This document shows positions 46,970 through 59,263 of a stretch of DNA of 64,000 nt, piece after piece. The DNA lies in contig NZ_JAHCLU010000012.1 in NCBI RefSeq assembly GCF_018448785.1, forward strand, positions 1 to 64,000, written 5' to 3'. A program made the position numbers and the translations under genes. The notes under the pieces were generated by a model that did no database searches, had not been told where the DNA came from, and saw nothing but the letters and a program-made list of their open reading frames with translations. Source of the DNA: Halomonas jincaotanensis (GTDB lineage Bacteria > Pseudomonadota > Gammaproteobacteria > Pseudomonadales > Halomonadaceae). How positions within the stretch are numbered: the stretch's first letter is position 1; each line of letters opens with the position of its first letter.

Positions 46970-48379
46970 CTAGAAGGTGGACCAGCCGCTGGCCTCCATC
47001 AGGCGGTAGCGCCAGTAGCGCCATGCCGTGGCGTCGTTGTAGGCGCTGAAGGGGCGGCTGTGGATTTCGCCGTGGCGATTATGCCAGTAGCGGGCGAAGC
47101 TTTCCCCCGCCTGGCGAATCACCGGGTGGTCGGTGGCGGCCTCGAGCTGGATGTTGGCCTCGAAGTTGTGGTCGTCGAGGCTGCGCCGGCTGAGATTGGC
47201 CGAGCCGATCAGCAGGGTGGCGGGGCGCGCGCCGCCATGGCGCAGCAACCACTTGCCGTGGGCATGGGCCCGGGCGTCACCGCACCAGCGGATGGCCAGC
47301 CCCGCGCGGGCCAACTCCCGGGCCGTCTGGCGATTGGGGATGCCAGGGCTTTCACGTCCGAAGTGGCAGTCGTTGGGGTCGAGCAGCAGGTGTAGCGTCA
47401 CGCCGCGCCGGTGGGCATCGAGCAGTGTTCGGATCACCCCTCGGTGGGCCAGGTAATAGGCGCACAGCTCGAGCGTCTCGCCGGGACGGGCGCCGTCGAG
47501 GATGGTTAGCAGGGCGTCGCGGATGGCGCCCTCGGTGAGCAACCGCAGCCGGGGCAGGGCAGCGATGGCAGCGTCGTGAGGCGGCGCCGGACAGCACGGC
47601 AGCGGGGTGGTGAGGCCGGAGTGGCGTGCCAGGGACAGCTCGCTGTTCAGCAGGTCCAGGGCGGCCGGGCCGGCCAGGCGCAGGGCGGCATTGCGGTAGT
47701 CGTGGCTGGACGAGTCGGCATTGGCCGAGCTCACCACCGCTCGCCAGCCGTCGCCATTGTCCACCACCAGGGTCTTGCGGTGGTTGGCGTTGAGGTTGAG
47801 TAGCGCCAGGTAGCTGCGCAGGGTGACACGTCCCGGGCCCAGGGGGTCGGGCAGCCAGCCGCCTCGGGTGGTGTTGCCCAGCGGGCGGAACAGGCCGCGC
47901 CATAGGGCCGTCCAGGCGGGGTTGGGGTCGTGCCCTAGCGACAGGTCGCAGGTGGTGACCCGCACCCCGGCCCGACGCAGCGCCTCGAGCTGGGGGGCAG
48001 GGCGCCCGCCATAGCAGTGGTTGATGGGGTCCACCAGCACCAGCACCTCAAGCTCCGGCACCTGAACCTTTCGGCGGATCAGGGCTCGGCACAGCGAGCG
48101 GCCGAGCGGGCCGTCGTCGAGCAGGAAGAGATCGATCACCACCAGGCGGCGAGCCTGGGCGATCATCCGTCGCCACTCGGCGAAGATCGCCCGGCGATGG
48201 CACCACCGGCCGCGGGCGTCGAGGAAGGTCTCGTCGAGCAGCAGCCCGACGCCTGCGGCCGGGCGCCAGGGGGCAGCCACGTGCAGTCCCGGGGGCAACG
48301 GCTTGCGGCCGTGCCACCAGACGGTGGTCAACCAGGCGCTGGCGGCCGCCATCAACAGGCCGATGAGCCATGCACTCAT
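46970..48379 (-). CDS. Phospholipase D-like protein with a degenerate second HKD motif
   Basis: 469 residues, an N-terminal membrane helix (about 4-20). The first motif is NHRKTLVVDN with H200, K202 and D207 intact. The second reads AHGKWLLRHGG, where the motif's aspartate is replaced by histidine, before GSANLSRRSLDDHNFE. Cardiolipin-synthase-like spacing, but the defect suggests altered or lost activity, or a different substrate. It is 20 bases upstream of cmoB and 27 downstream of cmoA on the same strand, so all three are probably co-transcribed. Confidence 0.85.
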   Translation of the reverse strand: MSAWLIGLLMAAASAWLTTVWWHGRKPLPPGLHVAAPWRPAAGVGLLLDETFLDARGRWCHRRAIFAEWRRMIAQARRLVVIDLFLLDDGPLGRSLCRALIRRKVQVPELEVLVLVDPINHCYGGRPAPQLEALRRAGVRVTTCDLSLGHDPNPAWTALWRGLFRPLGNTTRGGWLPDPLGPGRVTLRSYLALLNLNANHRKTLVVDNGDGWRAVVSSANADSSSHDYRNAALRLAGPAALDLLNSELSLARHSGLTTPLPCCPAPPHDAAIAALPRLRLLTEGAIRDALLTILDGARPGETLELCAYYLAHRGVIRTLLDAHRRGVTLHLLLDPNDCHFGRESPGIPNRQTARELARAGLAIRWCGDARAHAHGKWLLRHGGARPATLLIGSANLSRRSLDDHNFEANIQLEAATDHPVIRQAGESFARYWHNRHGEIHSRPFSAYNDATAWRYWRYRLMEASGWSTF

Positions 48380-48406
48380 ATACCCTCCCGGCCTCGCCGG
48401 TGCGGC

Positions 48407-49147
48407 TCACTCCTTGAAGGCGACAAGCGAGGCGAAATTCAGGTACTGGAACCAGGTCAGTGAGCGCGCGAAGCCTGCCCGGGCGAGGCGGCCGTGGTGA
48501 GCCGCCAGGGTATCGGGCTGCAGTACGTTCTCGAGGGCGGTGCGCTTCTGGCTGATCTCCATATCGCTGTAGCCATTGGCGCGCTTGAAGTCATGGTAGC
48601 GCTCCACTCGCCAGGCGTTGTCGGCCTCGTCGGCATCGACGATCTTCTCCGAGAGCACCAGTACGCCACCGGGTTCCAACGCCTCGTAGAGCTTTTCGAT
48701 TACGGCTTGACGGTCACCGGGGGCGAGAAACTGTAGGGTGAAGTTGAGCAGGATCATCCCCGAGGGCCGAAAGTCGAAGGTGCGGATATCGCCCTCGACG
48801 ACCGTGAGGTGGTGGTCCGGATACTCTGCGGCCAGCGTCTCGCGCGCCTGGCTTACCATTGCCGGCGACAGATCCACCCCGGTGTAGCGAAAATCGCCCG
48901 GCGAAAGCGTCCCGGCCAGCGCTAGTCCTCCGGCCCCCAGGGAGCATCCGAGGTCGTAGATATGGGCGCCGTGGCGCAGGTGGCGCCGGGCGATCAGGCC
49001 CAGCATGCCCAGTATCTGGCCGTAGCCCGGCACCGACCGGCGGATCATGTCGGGGAAGCAGGCCACGACTTGCTCGTCGAAGGAAAAGCTCGCCACCCGG
49101 TCGAGGGGTGTCGAAAAGATCGCGTCACGGTAAGATGCGTCATTCAT
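48407..49147 (-). CDS. cmoA: Carboxy-S-adenosyl-L-methionine synthase
   Basis: 246 residues starting [20 protein letters not shown], as in the family. CmoA converts prephenate and SAM to carboxy-SAM, the donor used by CmoB. SAM-binding [20 protein letters not shown] and [11 protein letters not shown] are typical. ATG 49147 is fixed by homology; no strong ribosome site. It is divergent from pgi with 86 bases between starts. Confidence 0.96.
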   Translation of the reverse strand: MNDASYRDAIFSTPLDRVASFSFDEQVVACFPDMIRRSVPGYGQILGMLGLIARRHLRHGAHIYDLGCSLGAGGLALAGTLSPGDFRYTGVDLSPAMVSQARETLAAEYPDHHLTVVEGDIRTFDFRPSGMILLNFTLQFLAPGDRQAVIEKLYEALEPGGVLVLSEKIVDADEADNAWRVERYHDFKRANGYSDMEISQKRTALENVLQPDTLAAHHGRLARAGFARSLTWFQYLNFASLVAFKE

Positions 49148-49233
49148 GGGATTAGCCGGAAAAACGTGCGGAAAGGGGCGTATTCTACGCCTCGCCGGCC
49201 CCGGCTGCACGACAGGACGTCCAGGAGGCAGGC

Positions 49234-50907
49234 ATGACACGACTTTCCATTGACCAGCAAGATGCGTGGCGCGCCCTATCGGCGCATGCCCAGCAGATGC
49301 GCGGCACGCATCTGCGCGAGCTGTTCACGGCTCGGCCAGGTCGGCATTCGGCCTTCACCCACCGGGCCGCTGGATTGACCCTGGATCTTTCCAAGCAGCG
49401 CTGGAGCGACGAGACCCTGGAGCTGTTGCTCGACCTGGCCCGCGAAGCCCAGCTGCCGGAGGCCATCCGCGCCCTGCTCGATGGTGAGCGAGTCAATCGC
49501 AGCGAGGATCGACCTGCCCTGCACACCGCCCTGCGACTGCCGCCGGAAGTTTCGTTGCGCGTGGAAGGAATCGATCTGGTGCCCTCGGTACATGCCAGCC
49601 TGGATCGCATGGCCTCGATGGTCGAGAGCTTTCATGCCGGTCAGTGGCGCGGTGCCACCGGCCGGGCGATTGGCCACGTGGTCAATCTCGGCGTCGGCGG
49701 GTCCGATCTCGGGCCGTTGATGGTGACCCATGCGCTATCGGACTATCGGCTCCAGGGCGTCCACAAGATCGAGGTTCACTTCGCCTCGACCATGGACGGC
49801 TCCCAACTCGCCGATTACCTGGCCAGGCTCAACCCCGAGACAACGCTCTTCGTGCTCTCGTCCAAGTCCTTCACCACCATCGACACCCTCTCCAATGCGC
49901 GCACCGCCCGTGACTGGCTGATGGCACGCCTGGGCATCGAGGAGGGCGTCGATGACGCCCTGGTGATGCGTCAGCATTTCATCGGCGTCTCGGCGAGCCC
50001 CGAGAAGATGGGCGAGTGGGGCATCGCCGATGCCCACCAGCTGGAGTTCTGGGAATGGGTGGGTGGCCGCTATTCGCTATGGGGCTGCATCGGCCTGCCC
50101 ATCGCGCTGGTGGTAGGCATGGCGCGCTTCCGCGAACTGCTTGCCGGGGCCCATGCCATGGATCGTCACTTCCGTGAGGCACCGCTCGCTGACAATCTAC
50201 CGGTCCTGCTGGCGTTGGCAGGCATCTGGAACGTCAACTTCCTGGATATCCGCGCCCACTCGATCCTGCCTTACGATGGTCGGCTCGAGTACTTCGCCGC
50301 CTACCTCGAACAGCTGGAGATGGAATCCAACGGCAAGTCGGTAACGCACGACGGTGACAAGGTGAGCTATTCCACTTGCCCGGTGCTCTGGGGCCAGCTC
50401 GGGCCCAATGCCCAGCACGCCTTCTACCAGCTACTTCACCAGGGCACCCAGGCCGTCGAGTGCGACTTCATCGCGCCCCTGGTGCGCTACGACGACGTCA
50501 CCGACGAGGCGACACGCCACCACCTGATGGGCCAGCATCGTCTGTCGCTCGCCAACTGCTTCGCGCAGTCGCGGGTGCTGATGCTGGGCGACGACGCCAT
50601 CGCCGACGACGGGCCGAGACCCGGCCACAAGCGCTACCGCGGCAACCAGCCCTCCAGCACGCTGTTGCTCGATCGCCTCACGCCAGCGACCCTGGGCGCC
50701 CTGATCGCGCTCTACGAGCACAAGGTGTTCGTCCAGGCGACCATCTGGGACATCAATCCCTTCGACCAGTGGGGGGTGGAGCTCGGCAAGCAGATCGCCG
50801 GCGAAACCCAGCACATCCTCGAGCACCATGAAGGGCTGGAGGCCATGGACGAGTCCACGCGCGCCCTGATCGAGGCGGTCTGGGCGGCCGAGCAGGCGTC
50901 GCGATGA
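49234..50907 (+). CDS. pgi: Glucose-6-phosphate isomerase
   Basis: 557 residues; interconverts glucose 6-phosphate and fructose 6-phosphate. Signatures: [30 protein letters not shown], the active-site base in ESNGKS, and [13 protein letters not shown] near the end. CAGGAGG upstream of ATG 49234. Usual length for the bacterial large form. Confidence 0.97.
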   Translation: MTRLSIDQQDAWRALSAHAQQMRGTHLRELFTARPGRHSAFTHRAAGLTLDLSKQRWSDETLELLLDLAREAQLPEAIRALLDGERVNRSEDRPALHTALRLPPEVSLRVEGIDLVPSVHASLDRMASMVESFHAGQWRGATGRAIGHVVNLGVGGSDLGPLMVTHALSDYRLQGVHKIEVHFASTMDGSQLADYLARLNPETTLFVLSSKSFTTIDTLSNARTARDWLMARLGIEEGVDDALVMRQHFIGVSASPEKMGEWGIADAHQLEFWEWVGGRYSLWGCIGLPIALVVGMARFRELLAGAHAMDRHFREAPLADNLPVLLALAGIWNVNFLDIRAHSILPYDGRLEYFAAYLEQLEMESNGKSVTHDGDKVSYSTCPVLWGQLGPNAQHAFYQLLHQGTQAVECDFIAPLVRYDDVTDEATRHHLMGQHRLSLANCFAQSRVLMLGDDAIADDGPRPGHKRYRGNQPSSTLLLDRLTPATLGALIALYEHKVFVQATIWDINPFDQWGVELGKQIAGETQHILEHHEGLEAMDESTRALIEAVWAAEQASR

Positions 50908-50935
50908 GGCTGGCTGTTTGTACAGGGGTTGGGTT

Positions 50936-51570
50936 ATGCTGAGTCCTTTGCTGACGGCGCAAACCGCCAGCGGCGTTCTCTACTTGCATGGGTTCAACAG
51001 CGGCAGCGCCTCGCCCAAGGCAGGGCTGGTACGCGCGGCCTGCGCCGCGCTGGGGATCGTCTGCGAGTCGCCGCAACTGCCGCATCGTCCTGCGGCGGCG
51101 CTCGCCCTGGCCGAGGCACGGCTTGCCGGCCTGGGCGCGGCGCCGCTGGTCGTCGGTAGCTCGATGGGCGGTTTTCTGGCCACGTGTCTGGCCGAGCGCC
51201 ACAGCTTGCGAGCGGTATTGATCAACCCGGCGGTGGCGCCGGCGCAACTGGTAACCGACTGGGTGGGGACGGCGTTTGCCAACCCTTACACCGGCGAGTC
51301 CTTCAGCGTGACCGATACCCATATCGACGAGCTCGCGGCGCTGGCCCCCGAACGGGTTTCGCCATCGCGCTATCTGGTGCTGCTCGGCACCGCCGACGAG
51401 ACGCTCGATCCCCGCGAGGCATTCCATTGCTACCGGGAGTCGCGCACTATCCTGCATCCCGGCGGAAACCATGGTTTCGACGCCCTGGGGGGGTATCTCC
51501 CGGCGATTTTCGCTCATGGTGGCCACTGCTTGGCACCTGAACGTATCACTCAACTGGACATCGACGACGC

Positions 51571-51574
<4 letters not shown>
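50936..51574 (+). CDS. yqiA: YqiA-type alpha/beta hydrolase
   Basis: 212 residues: VLYLHGFNSGSASPKAGLVR, nucleophile elbow GSSMGGF, acid in GTADETLD and histidine in GGNHGFD. YqiA enzymes hydrolyse short acyl and CoA thioesters in vitro; physiological role unknown. ATG 50936 preferred (CAGGGG upstream). The stop overlaps parE by 4 bases, the same partnership as in E. coli. Confidence 0.92.
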
Positions 51575-53451
<1,877 letters not shown>

Positions 53452-53464
53452 AAGGGTTCACTGA

Positions 53465-55717
53465 ATGACCATGGATATCCAGGTGGCGGAAGGCGATGTC
53501 GAACGCCTTTCGTTGCGCGAGTATTCCGAGAAGGCGTACCTCGACTACTCGATGTACGTGATTCTCGACCGGGCACTACCGCACATTGGCGACGGCATGA
53601 AGCCGGTACAGCGGCGCATTGTTTACGCCATGCGCGAGCTGGCGCTGTCCGCCAATGCCAAGTACAAGAAGTCGGCGCGTACCGTCGGCGACGTGCTGGG
53701 CAAGTTCCATCCGCACGGCGACAGCGCCTGCTACGAGGCCATGGTGCTGATGGCCCAGCCTTTCAGCTATCGCTACCCGCTGGTGGACGGCCAGGGCAAC
53801 TGGGGCAGTCCCGACGACCCCAAGTCGTTTGCCGCCATGCGCTACACCGAGGCGCGGCTGTCGAAGTTTGCCGAGGTGCTACTCGCCGAGCTCGGCCAGG
53901 GCACGGTGGACTGGACCCCCAACTTCGACGGCACCATGAACGAGCCGGTGGTACTGCCGGCGCGGCTGCCCCATGTGCTGCTCAATGGCGGCACCGGCAT
54001 TGCGGTGGGCATGGCCACGGACATCCCGCCGCATAACGTCAGTGAGGTGGTCGAGGCCACCTGTCATCTGCTGCGCCATCCCGAAGCGACAGTCGCCGAG
54101 TTGATCGAGTGTGTGCCGGCGCCGGACTTTCCCACCGAGGCGGAGATCATCACGTCGCGCAGCGACCTGCGCAAACTCTACGAGAGTGGCCGCGGCTCGG
54201 TGAAGCTGCGCGCCCGCTACGTGATGGAGGAGGGCAGCATCGTGGTCACCGCGCTGCCCTATCAGGTCAGCGGTTCCAAGGTGCTCGAACAGATCGCCAC
54301 GCAGATGCAGGCCAAGAAATTGCCGATGGTGGCCGACCTGCGCGACGAGTCGACCCACGAGGAGCCGACCCGCCTTTTGATCGAGCCGCGCTCCAATCGG
54401 GTCGACATCGAGGCCTTGATGGCGCATCTGTTTGCCACCACCGACCTCGAGAAGAACATCCGCGTCAACATGAACGTCATCGGCCTCGATGGCCGCCCGC
54501 GGGTCATGCCGCTGCCGGACATGCTCGGCGAGTGGCTGAAATTCCGGCGCACCACGGTACGCCGGCGTCTCGAGCACCGCCTGGGCAAGGTCGAGGACCG
54601 CCTGCATATTCTCGAGGGGCTGCTGGCCGCCTACCTCAACCTCGACGAAGTCATCCGCATTATTCGCGAGGAGGACGAGCCCAAGGCGGCGTTGATCGAG
54701 GCGTTCGAGCTCAGTGATCGTCAGGCCGAGGCGATACTGGAATTGCGGCTGCGCCATCTGGCCAAGCTCGAGGAAATGAAGATCCGCGGCGAGCAGGACG
54801 CGCTGGAAGCTGAGCGGAAATCCCTCCAGGCGCTGCTGGGCAGCGAAGCCAAGCTCACCAACCTTATCGAAAAGGAGCTACGTGCGGCCGGCAAGGAGCA
54901 CGGCGACGCCCGCCGCTCGCCGCTCGTCGAGCGTGAGGAGGCGCGTGCGCTCTCCGAGGTCGAACTGGTCGGTGCCGACCCGGTCACGGTGGTGATCTCC
55001 GAGAAGGGCTGGATTCGTAGCGCCAAGGGGCACGAGATCGATCCCGCCGGGCTCTCCTACAAGGCGGGGGACCGCTTCGCGCTGGTGGCCCGGGGCAAGA
55101 CCAACCAGCCGCTGGTGCTGCTCGACGATACCGGCCGTGCCTATACGCTGACCGCGCACAACCTGCCCAGCGCTCGCGGCCAAGGGGAACCCGTGACCAG
55201 CCGCGTCAACGTAGTGGCCGGGGCGCATATGGCCGGTGTGATGCTGGCACCGCCCACCAGTCGTTTCCTGCTCGCCTCCGATGGCGGCTATGGCTTCGCT
55301 ACCCGGCTCGAGGAGCTGGTGGGCAAGAACAAGTCGGGCAAGGCGGCGCTGAGCGTGCCCAAGGGCTGCAATGTATTGCCGCCGCGTGCTATCCCCGACA
55401 CCGATGGGGCCTGTGTGGCGGCGATTTCCAATGAAGGACGCCTGCTGATATTCGCTATCGAGCAATTGCCCGAGATGACCAAGGGCAAGGGCATCAAGAT
55501 AATCGACATCCCCGGCGCCCGCGCGGCCCGCCGCGAGGAATTTGTCCGCGACCTGGTGATCTTGCCGGCAGGCGCGTCCCTGGTGGTCCACGCCGGCAAG
55601 CGCAAGTTGACCCTCAAGGACAGCGACCTGGACTATTATCGCGGAGAACGCGGGCGGCGTGGCAGCAAGCTGCCGCGCGGACTGCAGAAAGTCGACAGGC
55701 TCGAGGTGCTGACATGA
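53465..55717 (+). CDS. parC: DNA topoisomerase IV subunit A
   Basis: 750 residues with the catalytic tyrosine Y127 (MRYTEARLS) and a C-terminal beta-pinwheel. The quinolone-resistance region reads [15 protein letters not shown]87 and E91 (E. coli S80 and E84) are wild type, so no target mutation is seen here. ATG 53465; another in-frame ATG follows two codons later. The stop overlaps serB by 4 bases. Confidence 0.98.
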   Translation: MTMDIQVAEGDVERLSLREYSEKAYLDYSMYVILDRALPHIGDGMKPVQRRIVYAMRELALSANAKYKKSARTVGDVLGKFHPHGDSACYEAMVLMAQPFSYRYPLVDGQGNWGSPDDPKSFAAMRYTEARLSKFAEVLLAELGQGTVDWTPNFDGTMNEPVVLPARLPHVLLNGGTGIAVGMATDIPPHNVSEVVEATCHLLRHPEATVAELIECVPAPDFPTEAEIITSRSDLRKLYESGRGSVKLRARYVMEEGSIVVTALPYQVSGSKVLEQIATQMQAKKLPMVADLRDESTHEEPTRLLIEPRSNRVDIEALMAHLFATTDLEKNIRVNMNVIGLDGRPRVMPLPDMLGEWLKFRRTTVRRRLEHRLGKVEDRLHILEGLLAAYLNLDEVIRIIREEDEPKAALIEAFELSDRQAEAILELRLRHLAKLEEMKIRGEQDALEAERKSLQALLGSEAKLTNLIEKELRAAGKEHGDARRSPLVEREEARALSEVELVGADPVTVVISEKGWIRSAKGHEIDPAGLSYKAGDRFALVARGKTNQPLVLLDDTGRAYTLTAHNLPSARGQGEPVTSRVNVVAGAHMAGVMLAPPTSRFLLASDGGYGFATRLEELVGKNKSGKAALSVPKGCNVLPPRAIPDTDGACVAAISNEGRLLIFAIEQLPEMTKGKGIKIIDIPGARAARREEFVRDLVILPAGASLVVHAGKRKLTLKDSDLDYYRGERGRRGSKLPRGLQKVDRLEVLT

Positions 55718-56940
55718 CCCGACGATTGCTGATTCGCGCCACCGGTACGGCGCGCCCCGGCCAACTCGCTGAATTGGGCAGGGCGCTGGCCAGGAGTGGC
55801 GCCAGGCTGCTCGACATCAACCAGAGCGTGACCTTTGGTGTGATGTCTCTTGAGGCATTGGTCGGGCTCGATCAGGACATCGATCTGGAGCGGGCCTTAG
55901 CCGCGACCGGTGACAGCCTGGGGCTGGAGTTTCAGGCGATTCAAGTCAGTGCCGAGGACTATCAGCGCTGGAGCGTGCAGGCGAGCCAGCCGCGCTTGAT
56001 CCTGACGCTGCTGGCGCCGCACCTGCCGGCGGGCATTCTTGCCGAGGTGGGGGCGCTGACGGGTGAGTACGGGCTGACCGTGGAGCTGATCCATCGCCTC
56101 TCCGGGCGAGAGCCGCTCGACGGTGGCGTGCCTTGCGATCACCGGATCCAGGGCTCCTGCGTCGAATGCTGGCTGCGTGGCGAGGAGGTCGACCTCGATG
56201 CCCTGCGCGAGAAGGCGCTTGCCCTGGGCGCCATGCACGGTGTGGATATCGCCATTCAGGAAGATTCCATCTGGCGGCGTCATCGTCGCCTGGTCTGCTT
56301 CGACATGGACTCCACCCTGATTCAGGCCGAGGTGATCGACGAGCTGGCGCGCTGTCACGGCGTGGGCGACGAGGTCGCCGCGATCACCGAGCGGGCCATG
56401 CGTGGCGAGCTGGATTTCCAGCAGAGCTTTCGCGAGCGCATGCGCATGCTCAAGGGTCTCGATGAAGCGGTGCTGGCCGAGATCGCCGAGCGGTTGCCGC
56501 TGATGGATGGCGTCGAGCGGCTGATGAAGCATCTCAAGCGTCTGGGATACCGCACGGCGATTCTCTCGGGGGGCTTCACCTATTTCGCCCGCCACTTGCA
56601 GGAGCGGCTCGGTTTCGATGAGATACACGCCAACGAGTTGGTGATCGTGAATGGCAAGGTCACCGGTGAGGTTCATGAGCCAATCATCGACGCCGACCGC
56701 AAGGTTGAGCTGCTGCGCGAGATCGCCGCGCGCGAGGGGCTCGCCATGGAGCAGACCATTGCCGTGGGCGACGGCGCCAACGACCTCAAGATGCTGGCTG
56801 CGGCCGGGCTGGGCATCGCCTTTCGTGCCAAGCCCCTGGTGCGCCGCCAGGCCCGCCAATCGATCTCCACCTTGGGACTCGACGCGGTGCTCTATCTTAT
56901 CGGTTATCGCCAGGTCGACCTGGAGGAGCCCGAGGCGTGA
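55714..56940 (+). CDS. serB: Phosphoserine phosphatase
   Basis: 408 residues: an N-terminal ACT-like pair (about 1-170, start [20 protein letters not shown]) and a HAD domain with [30 protein letters not shown], and [17 protein letters not shown]. Last step of serine synthesis. Overlaps parC at its start and the ion channel at its end (GTGA), so expression of these unrelated genes is linked. Confidence 0.96.
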   Translation: MTRRLLIRATGTARPGQLAELGRALARSGARLLDINQSVTFGVMSLEALVGLDQDIDLERALAATGDSLGLEFQAIQVSAEDYQRWSVQASQPRLILTLLAPHLPAGILAEVGALTGEYGLTVELIHRLSGREPLDGGVPCDHRIQGSCVECWLRGEEVDLDALREKALALGAMHGVDIAIQEDSIWRRHRRLVCFDMDSTLIQAEVIDELARCHGVGDEVAAITERAMRGELDFQQSFRERMRMLKGLDEAVLAEIAERLPLMDGVERLMKHLKRLGYRTAILSGGFTYFARHLQERLGFDEIHANELVIVNGKVTGEVHEPIIDADRKVELLREIAAREGLAMEQTIAVGDGANDLKMLAAAGLGIAFRAKPLVRRQARQSISTLGLDAVLYLIGYRQVDLEEPEA

Positions 56941-57812
56941 GCGCGACCTTCGACACCTGGCGCGAGCGCTTCGAGCGGCTGCGTGCCAACAAGTTCTTCG
57001 AGCTGACGGTGATCACCATCATTGTGATCTCGGCGCTGCTGATCGGCGCCAAGACCTATGAGGAGACTAACCGTTTCCAGCAGTGGCTGCTGGTCATGGA
57101 TGTCGCGATCACGGTCTTCTTCCTGATCGAGATCCTGATACGCATGGGGGCGGAAAAGCGCCTGCGCGACTTCTTCCGGCGCGGGTGGAACGTCTTCGAC
57201 TTCCTGATCGTGACTGCCAGTCTGGTTCCCCTGGACGACTCAGAGATGGTATTGCTGGCGCGCCTGCTGCGCATCTTTCGGGTGTTGCGCCTGGTCTCGA
57301 TGATTCCTGAGTTGCGAATGCTGATCACGGCGCTGTTCAAGTCGATTCCCCGTATGGGGTATGTGGCGCTGCTGATGTTTATCATTTTCTACATCTACGG
57401 TGCCATCGGCAGCTTCCTGTTCGCCAGCGTGGACGAGAAGCTTTGGGGCAACATCTCGCTGGCCATGCTGACGCTATTCCAGGTGGCCACCTTCGAGAGT
57501 TGGGCCACGGCCGTGCTCTACCCGACCATGGAGCACTACCCCTACGCCTGGATCTACTTCCTTACCTTCATCTTTCTCACCGCTTTCGTCTTTCTCAACA
57601 TGATGATCGGTATCGTGCTCGATGTGATGCAGAAGGAGAACCTGTTGATGGAGCTCGAGAGTGGGGAGGGCGAGGCCGCCGAGATGCAGGGGCTACGCCA
57701 GGATGTCCGTGAGTTGCAGAGCCAGCTCACCCGCATGGAAGCGATGCTGGAAGGCCACGACAGGCAGCGGAACCTTTCGGCTCAGGGTGAACCAGACAAG
57801 ACGAATCGCTGA
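56937..57812 (+). CDS. Voltage-gated cation (NavBac-type) channel
   Basis: 291 residues with six membrane segments. S4 shows regularly spaced arginines (LLARLLRIFRVLRLVSMIPE). The selectivity filter is TLFQVATFESWATAV with T185-F186-E187-S188-W189-A190; classic bacterial sodium channels have Leu where F186 stands. The C-terminus is an acidic neck followed by a four-helix coiled coil (GLRQDVRELQSQLTRMEAML). It would form a homotetrameric sodium channel in the inner membrane, relevant to flagellar or sodium balance in a halophile. It starts at GTG 56937, overlapping the serB stop by 4 bases. Confidence 0.92.
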   Translation: MSATFDTWRERFERLRANKFFELTVITIIVISALLIGAKTYEETNRFQQWLLVMDVAITVFFLIEILIRMGAEKRLRDFFRRGWNVFDFLIVTASLVPLDDSEMVLLARLLRIFRVLRLVSMIPELRMLITALFKSIPRMGYVALLMFIIFYIYGAIGSFLFASVDEKLWGNISLAMLTLFQVATFESWATAVLYPTMEHYPYAWIYFLTFIFLTAFVFLNMMIGIVLDVMQKENLLMELESGEGEAAEMQGLRQDVRELQSQLTRMEAMLEGHDRQRNLSAQGEPDKTNR

Positions 57813-57859
57813 TCGTTCTATCATCACAGGCGGCAATATGGCCCTCGAGGAGATCCGCT

Positions 57860-58903
57860 ATGACCCCTTTATCCATTCCGGCTTCCTTGCCCTTCCTGCC
57901 GCCTTACCTGCTCGAGCGCATCGCCAATTCGGCGAGCCCACGGCTACGTGAGTGCGCCAGCCAGACTTTAGTGGTCGACCGGCATTTCCGCGCTCGCATG
58001 GGCGCTGTGGCCCTGCCGCCGGGCAGTTTTGTACGTGGGGAGCCGGCCCGCTACATCTATACCGCCGATCAACAGCAGACATTGCCCGGGCGTCTGGTGC
58101 GTCGCGAACGCGAGGGCGACAGCGGCGATCCTTCTATCGACGAGGCTTATCACGGCCTGGGGGCGACGTATCAATTGTTCTGGGAGGCCTTCGGCCGCCA
58201 TTCCATCGATGACCGAGGCATGGCCATGCTGGCCACGGTGCACTACGGCAAGGACTACGAGAACGCCTTCTGGGATGGCAGCCAGATGGTCTTCGGCGAA
58301 GGAGATGGAGAGCTGTTCAGCCGGTTCACCAGCGCTCTGGATATCATCGCCCACGAGCTGAGCCACGGCGTGATTCAGCATGAGGCCGCGTTGGTCTATG
58401 CCGATCAGGCAGGAGCGCTCAACGAATCGCTCGCCGATGTCTTCGGAAGCCTGGCTAAGCAGCATCAGCAGGGCCAGGGTGTCGAGCAGGCCGATTGGCT
58501 CATTGGCGCGGAGCTGTTCACCGACCAGGTCGCGGGCCGGGCCCTGCGCTCGATGGCGGAGCCCGGTACCGCCTATGACGACCCCTTATTGGGCCGCGAT
58601 CCACAGCCGGGTCATATGCGCGACTTCGTCTTGACCCAGGCCGACAATGGCGGGGTGCATATCAACTCAGGTATTCCCAACCGGGCCTTTCATCTCGCGG
58701 CGATGACCCTCGGTGGTTTTGCCTGGGAAACCGTGGGGCCGGTCTGGTACGACACTCTGATCAACCGGCGACTGACGAAGGATAGCGACTTTTCGGCCTT
58801 CGCTGAACTGACTCTGGCCAGCGGTGCTGAGCGTTTCGGGACGACAAGCCGGGAAGTCGAGGCGGTGCGCGAGGCCTGGCGCGCCGTGGGCGTGCTGCCA
58901 TGA
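57860..58903 (+). CDS. Protealysin-like M4 metallopeptidase
   Basis: 347 residues without signal peptide. A short propeptide (about 1-45, FLPPYLLERIANSASP is the protealysin-type start) precedes the catalytic domain. Zinc site: HELSH at 165-169 and E189 in NESLADVFG; the histidine of GGVHINSGIPNRAF completes transition-state binding. The PPYLLERIA start sets it apart from secreted thermolysins. GGAG seven bases upstream of ATG 57860. Stop overlaps the next gene by 4 bases. Confidence 0.93.
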   Translation: MTPLSIPASLPFLPPYLLERIANSASPRLRECASQTLVVDRHFRARMGAVALPPGSFVRGEPARYIYTADQQQTLPGRLVRREREGDSGDPSIDEAYHGLGATYQLFWEAFGRHSIDDRGMAMLATVHYGKDYENAFWDGSQMVFGEGDGELFSRFTSALDIIAHELSHGVIQHEAALVYADQAGALNESLADVFGSLAKQHQQGQGVEQADWLIGAELFTDQVAGRALRSMAEPGTAYDDPLLGRDPQPGHMRDFVLTQADNGGVHINSGIPNRAFHLAAMTLGGFAWETVGPVWYDTLINRRLTKDSDFSAFAELTLASGAERFGTTSREVEAVREAWRAVGVLP

Positions 58904-59241
58904 GCGCATCCGACACGCTGCCGATCCTGACGGCATCCAGCGTATTGCGACTCCACCGCGAGGGCGGCGTGGCGCATTTCCCGGGGCTGGCGCGTCCACG
59001 CTGCATCGAGTGTCGCCAGTGCAGCGCCGCCCAACGGGATGAACTGCAACAGTTGCTCGAGGCCGTAACCCGCGCCTGTGCGTCCGAGATGCCGCCTTTG
59101 GGCGCCGATCGACGTCTACTGTCGTTGAGCGTCGAGGAGGACGACGGCAAGGTGATATGGACGCAGAAGGTCGACGAAGACGCGGCCCCCAAGGAACTGC
59201 TTCGCTGGTGGCGCCAGGCCGCCGCCGATAACGGTGAATGA
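58900..59241 (+). CDS. Emfourin-like inhibitor of the adjacent M4 protease
   Basis: 113 residues: begins with ILTASSVLRLHREGGVAHFP and continues GLARPRCIECRQCSAAQRDE, then an acidic helix and strand (LLSLSVEEDDGKVIWTQKVD). Size, start pattern (strand followed by GGVAxxPGL) and fixed position match emfourin, the protein inhibitor encoded beside protealysin in Serratia. It is co-translated with the protease (ATGA). I infer intracellular control of protease activity. Two close cysteine pairs (CIECRQC) are unusual. Confidence 0.75.
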   Translation: MSASDTLPILTASSVLRLHREGGVAHFPGLARPRCIECRQCSAAQRDELQQLLEAVTRACASEMPPLGADRRLLSLSVEEDDGKVIWTQKVDEDAAPKELLRWWRQAAADNGE

Positions 59242-59263
59242 GCGACAATTCTTGTGGTCTGGC

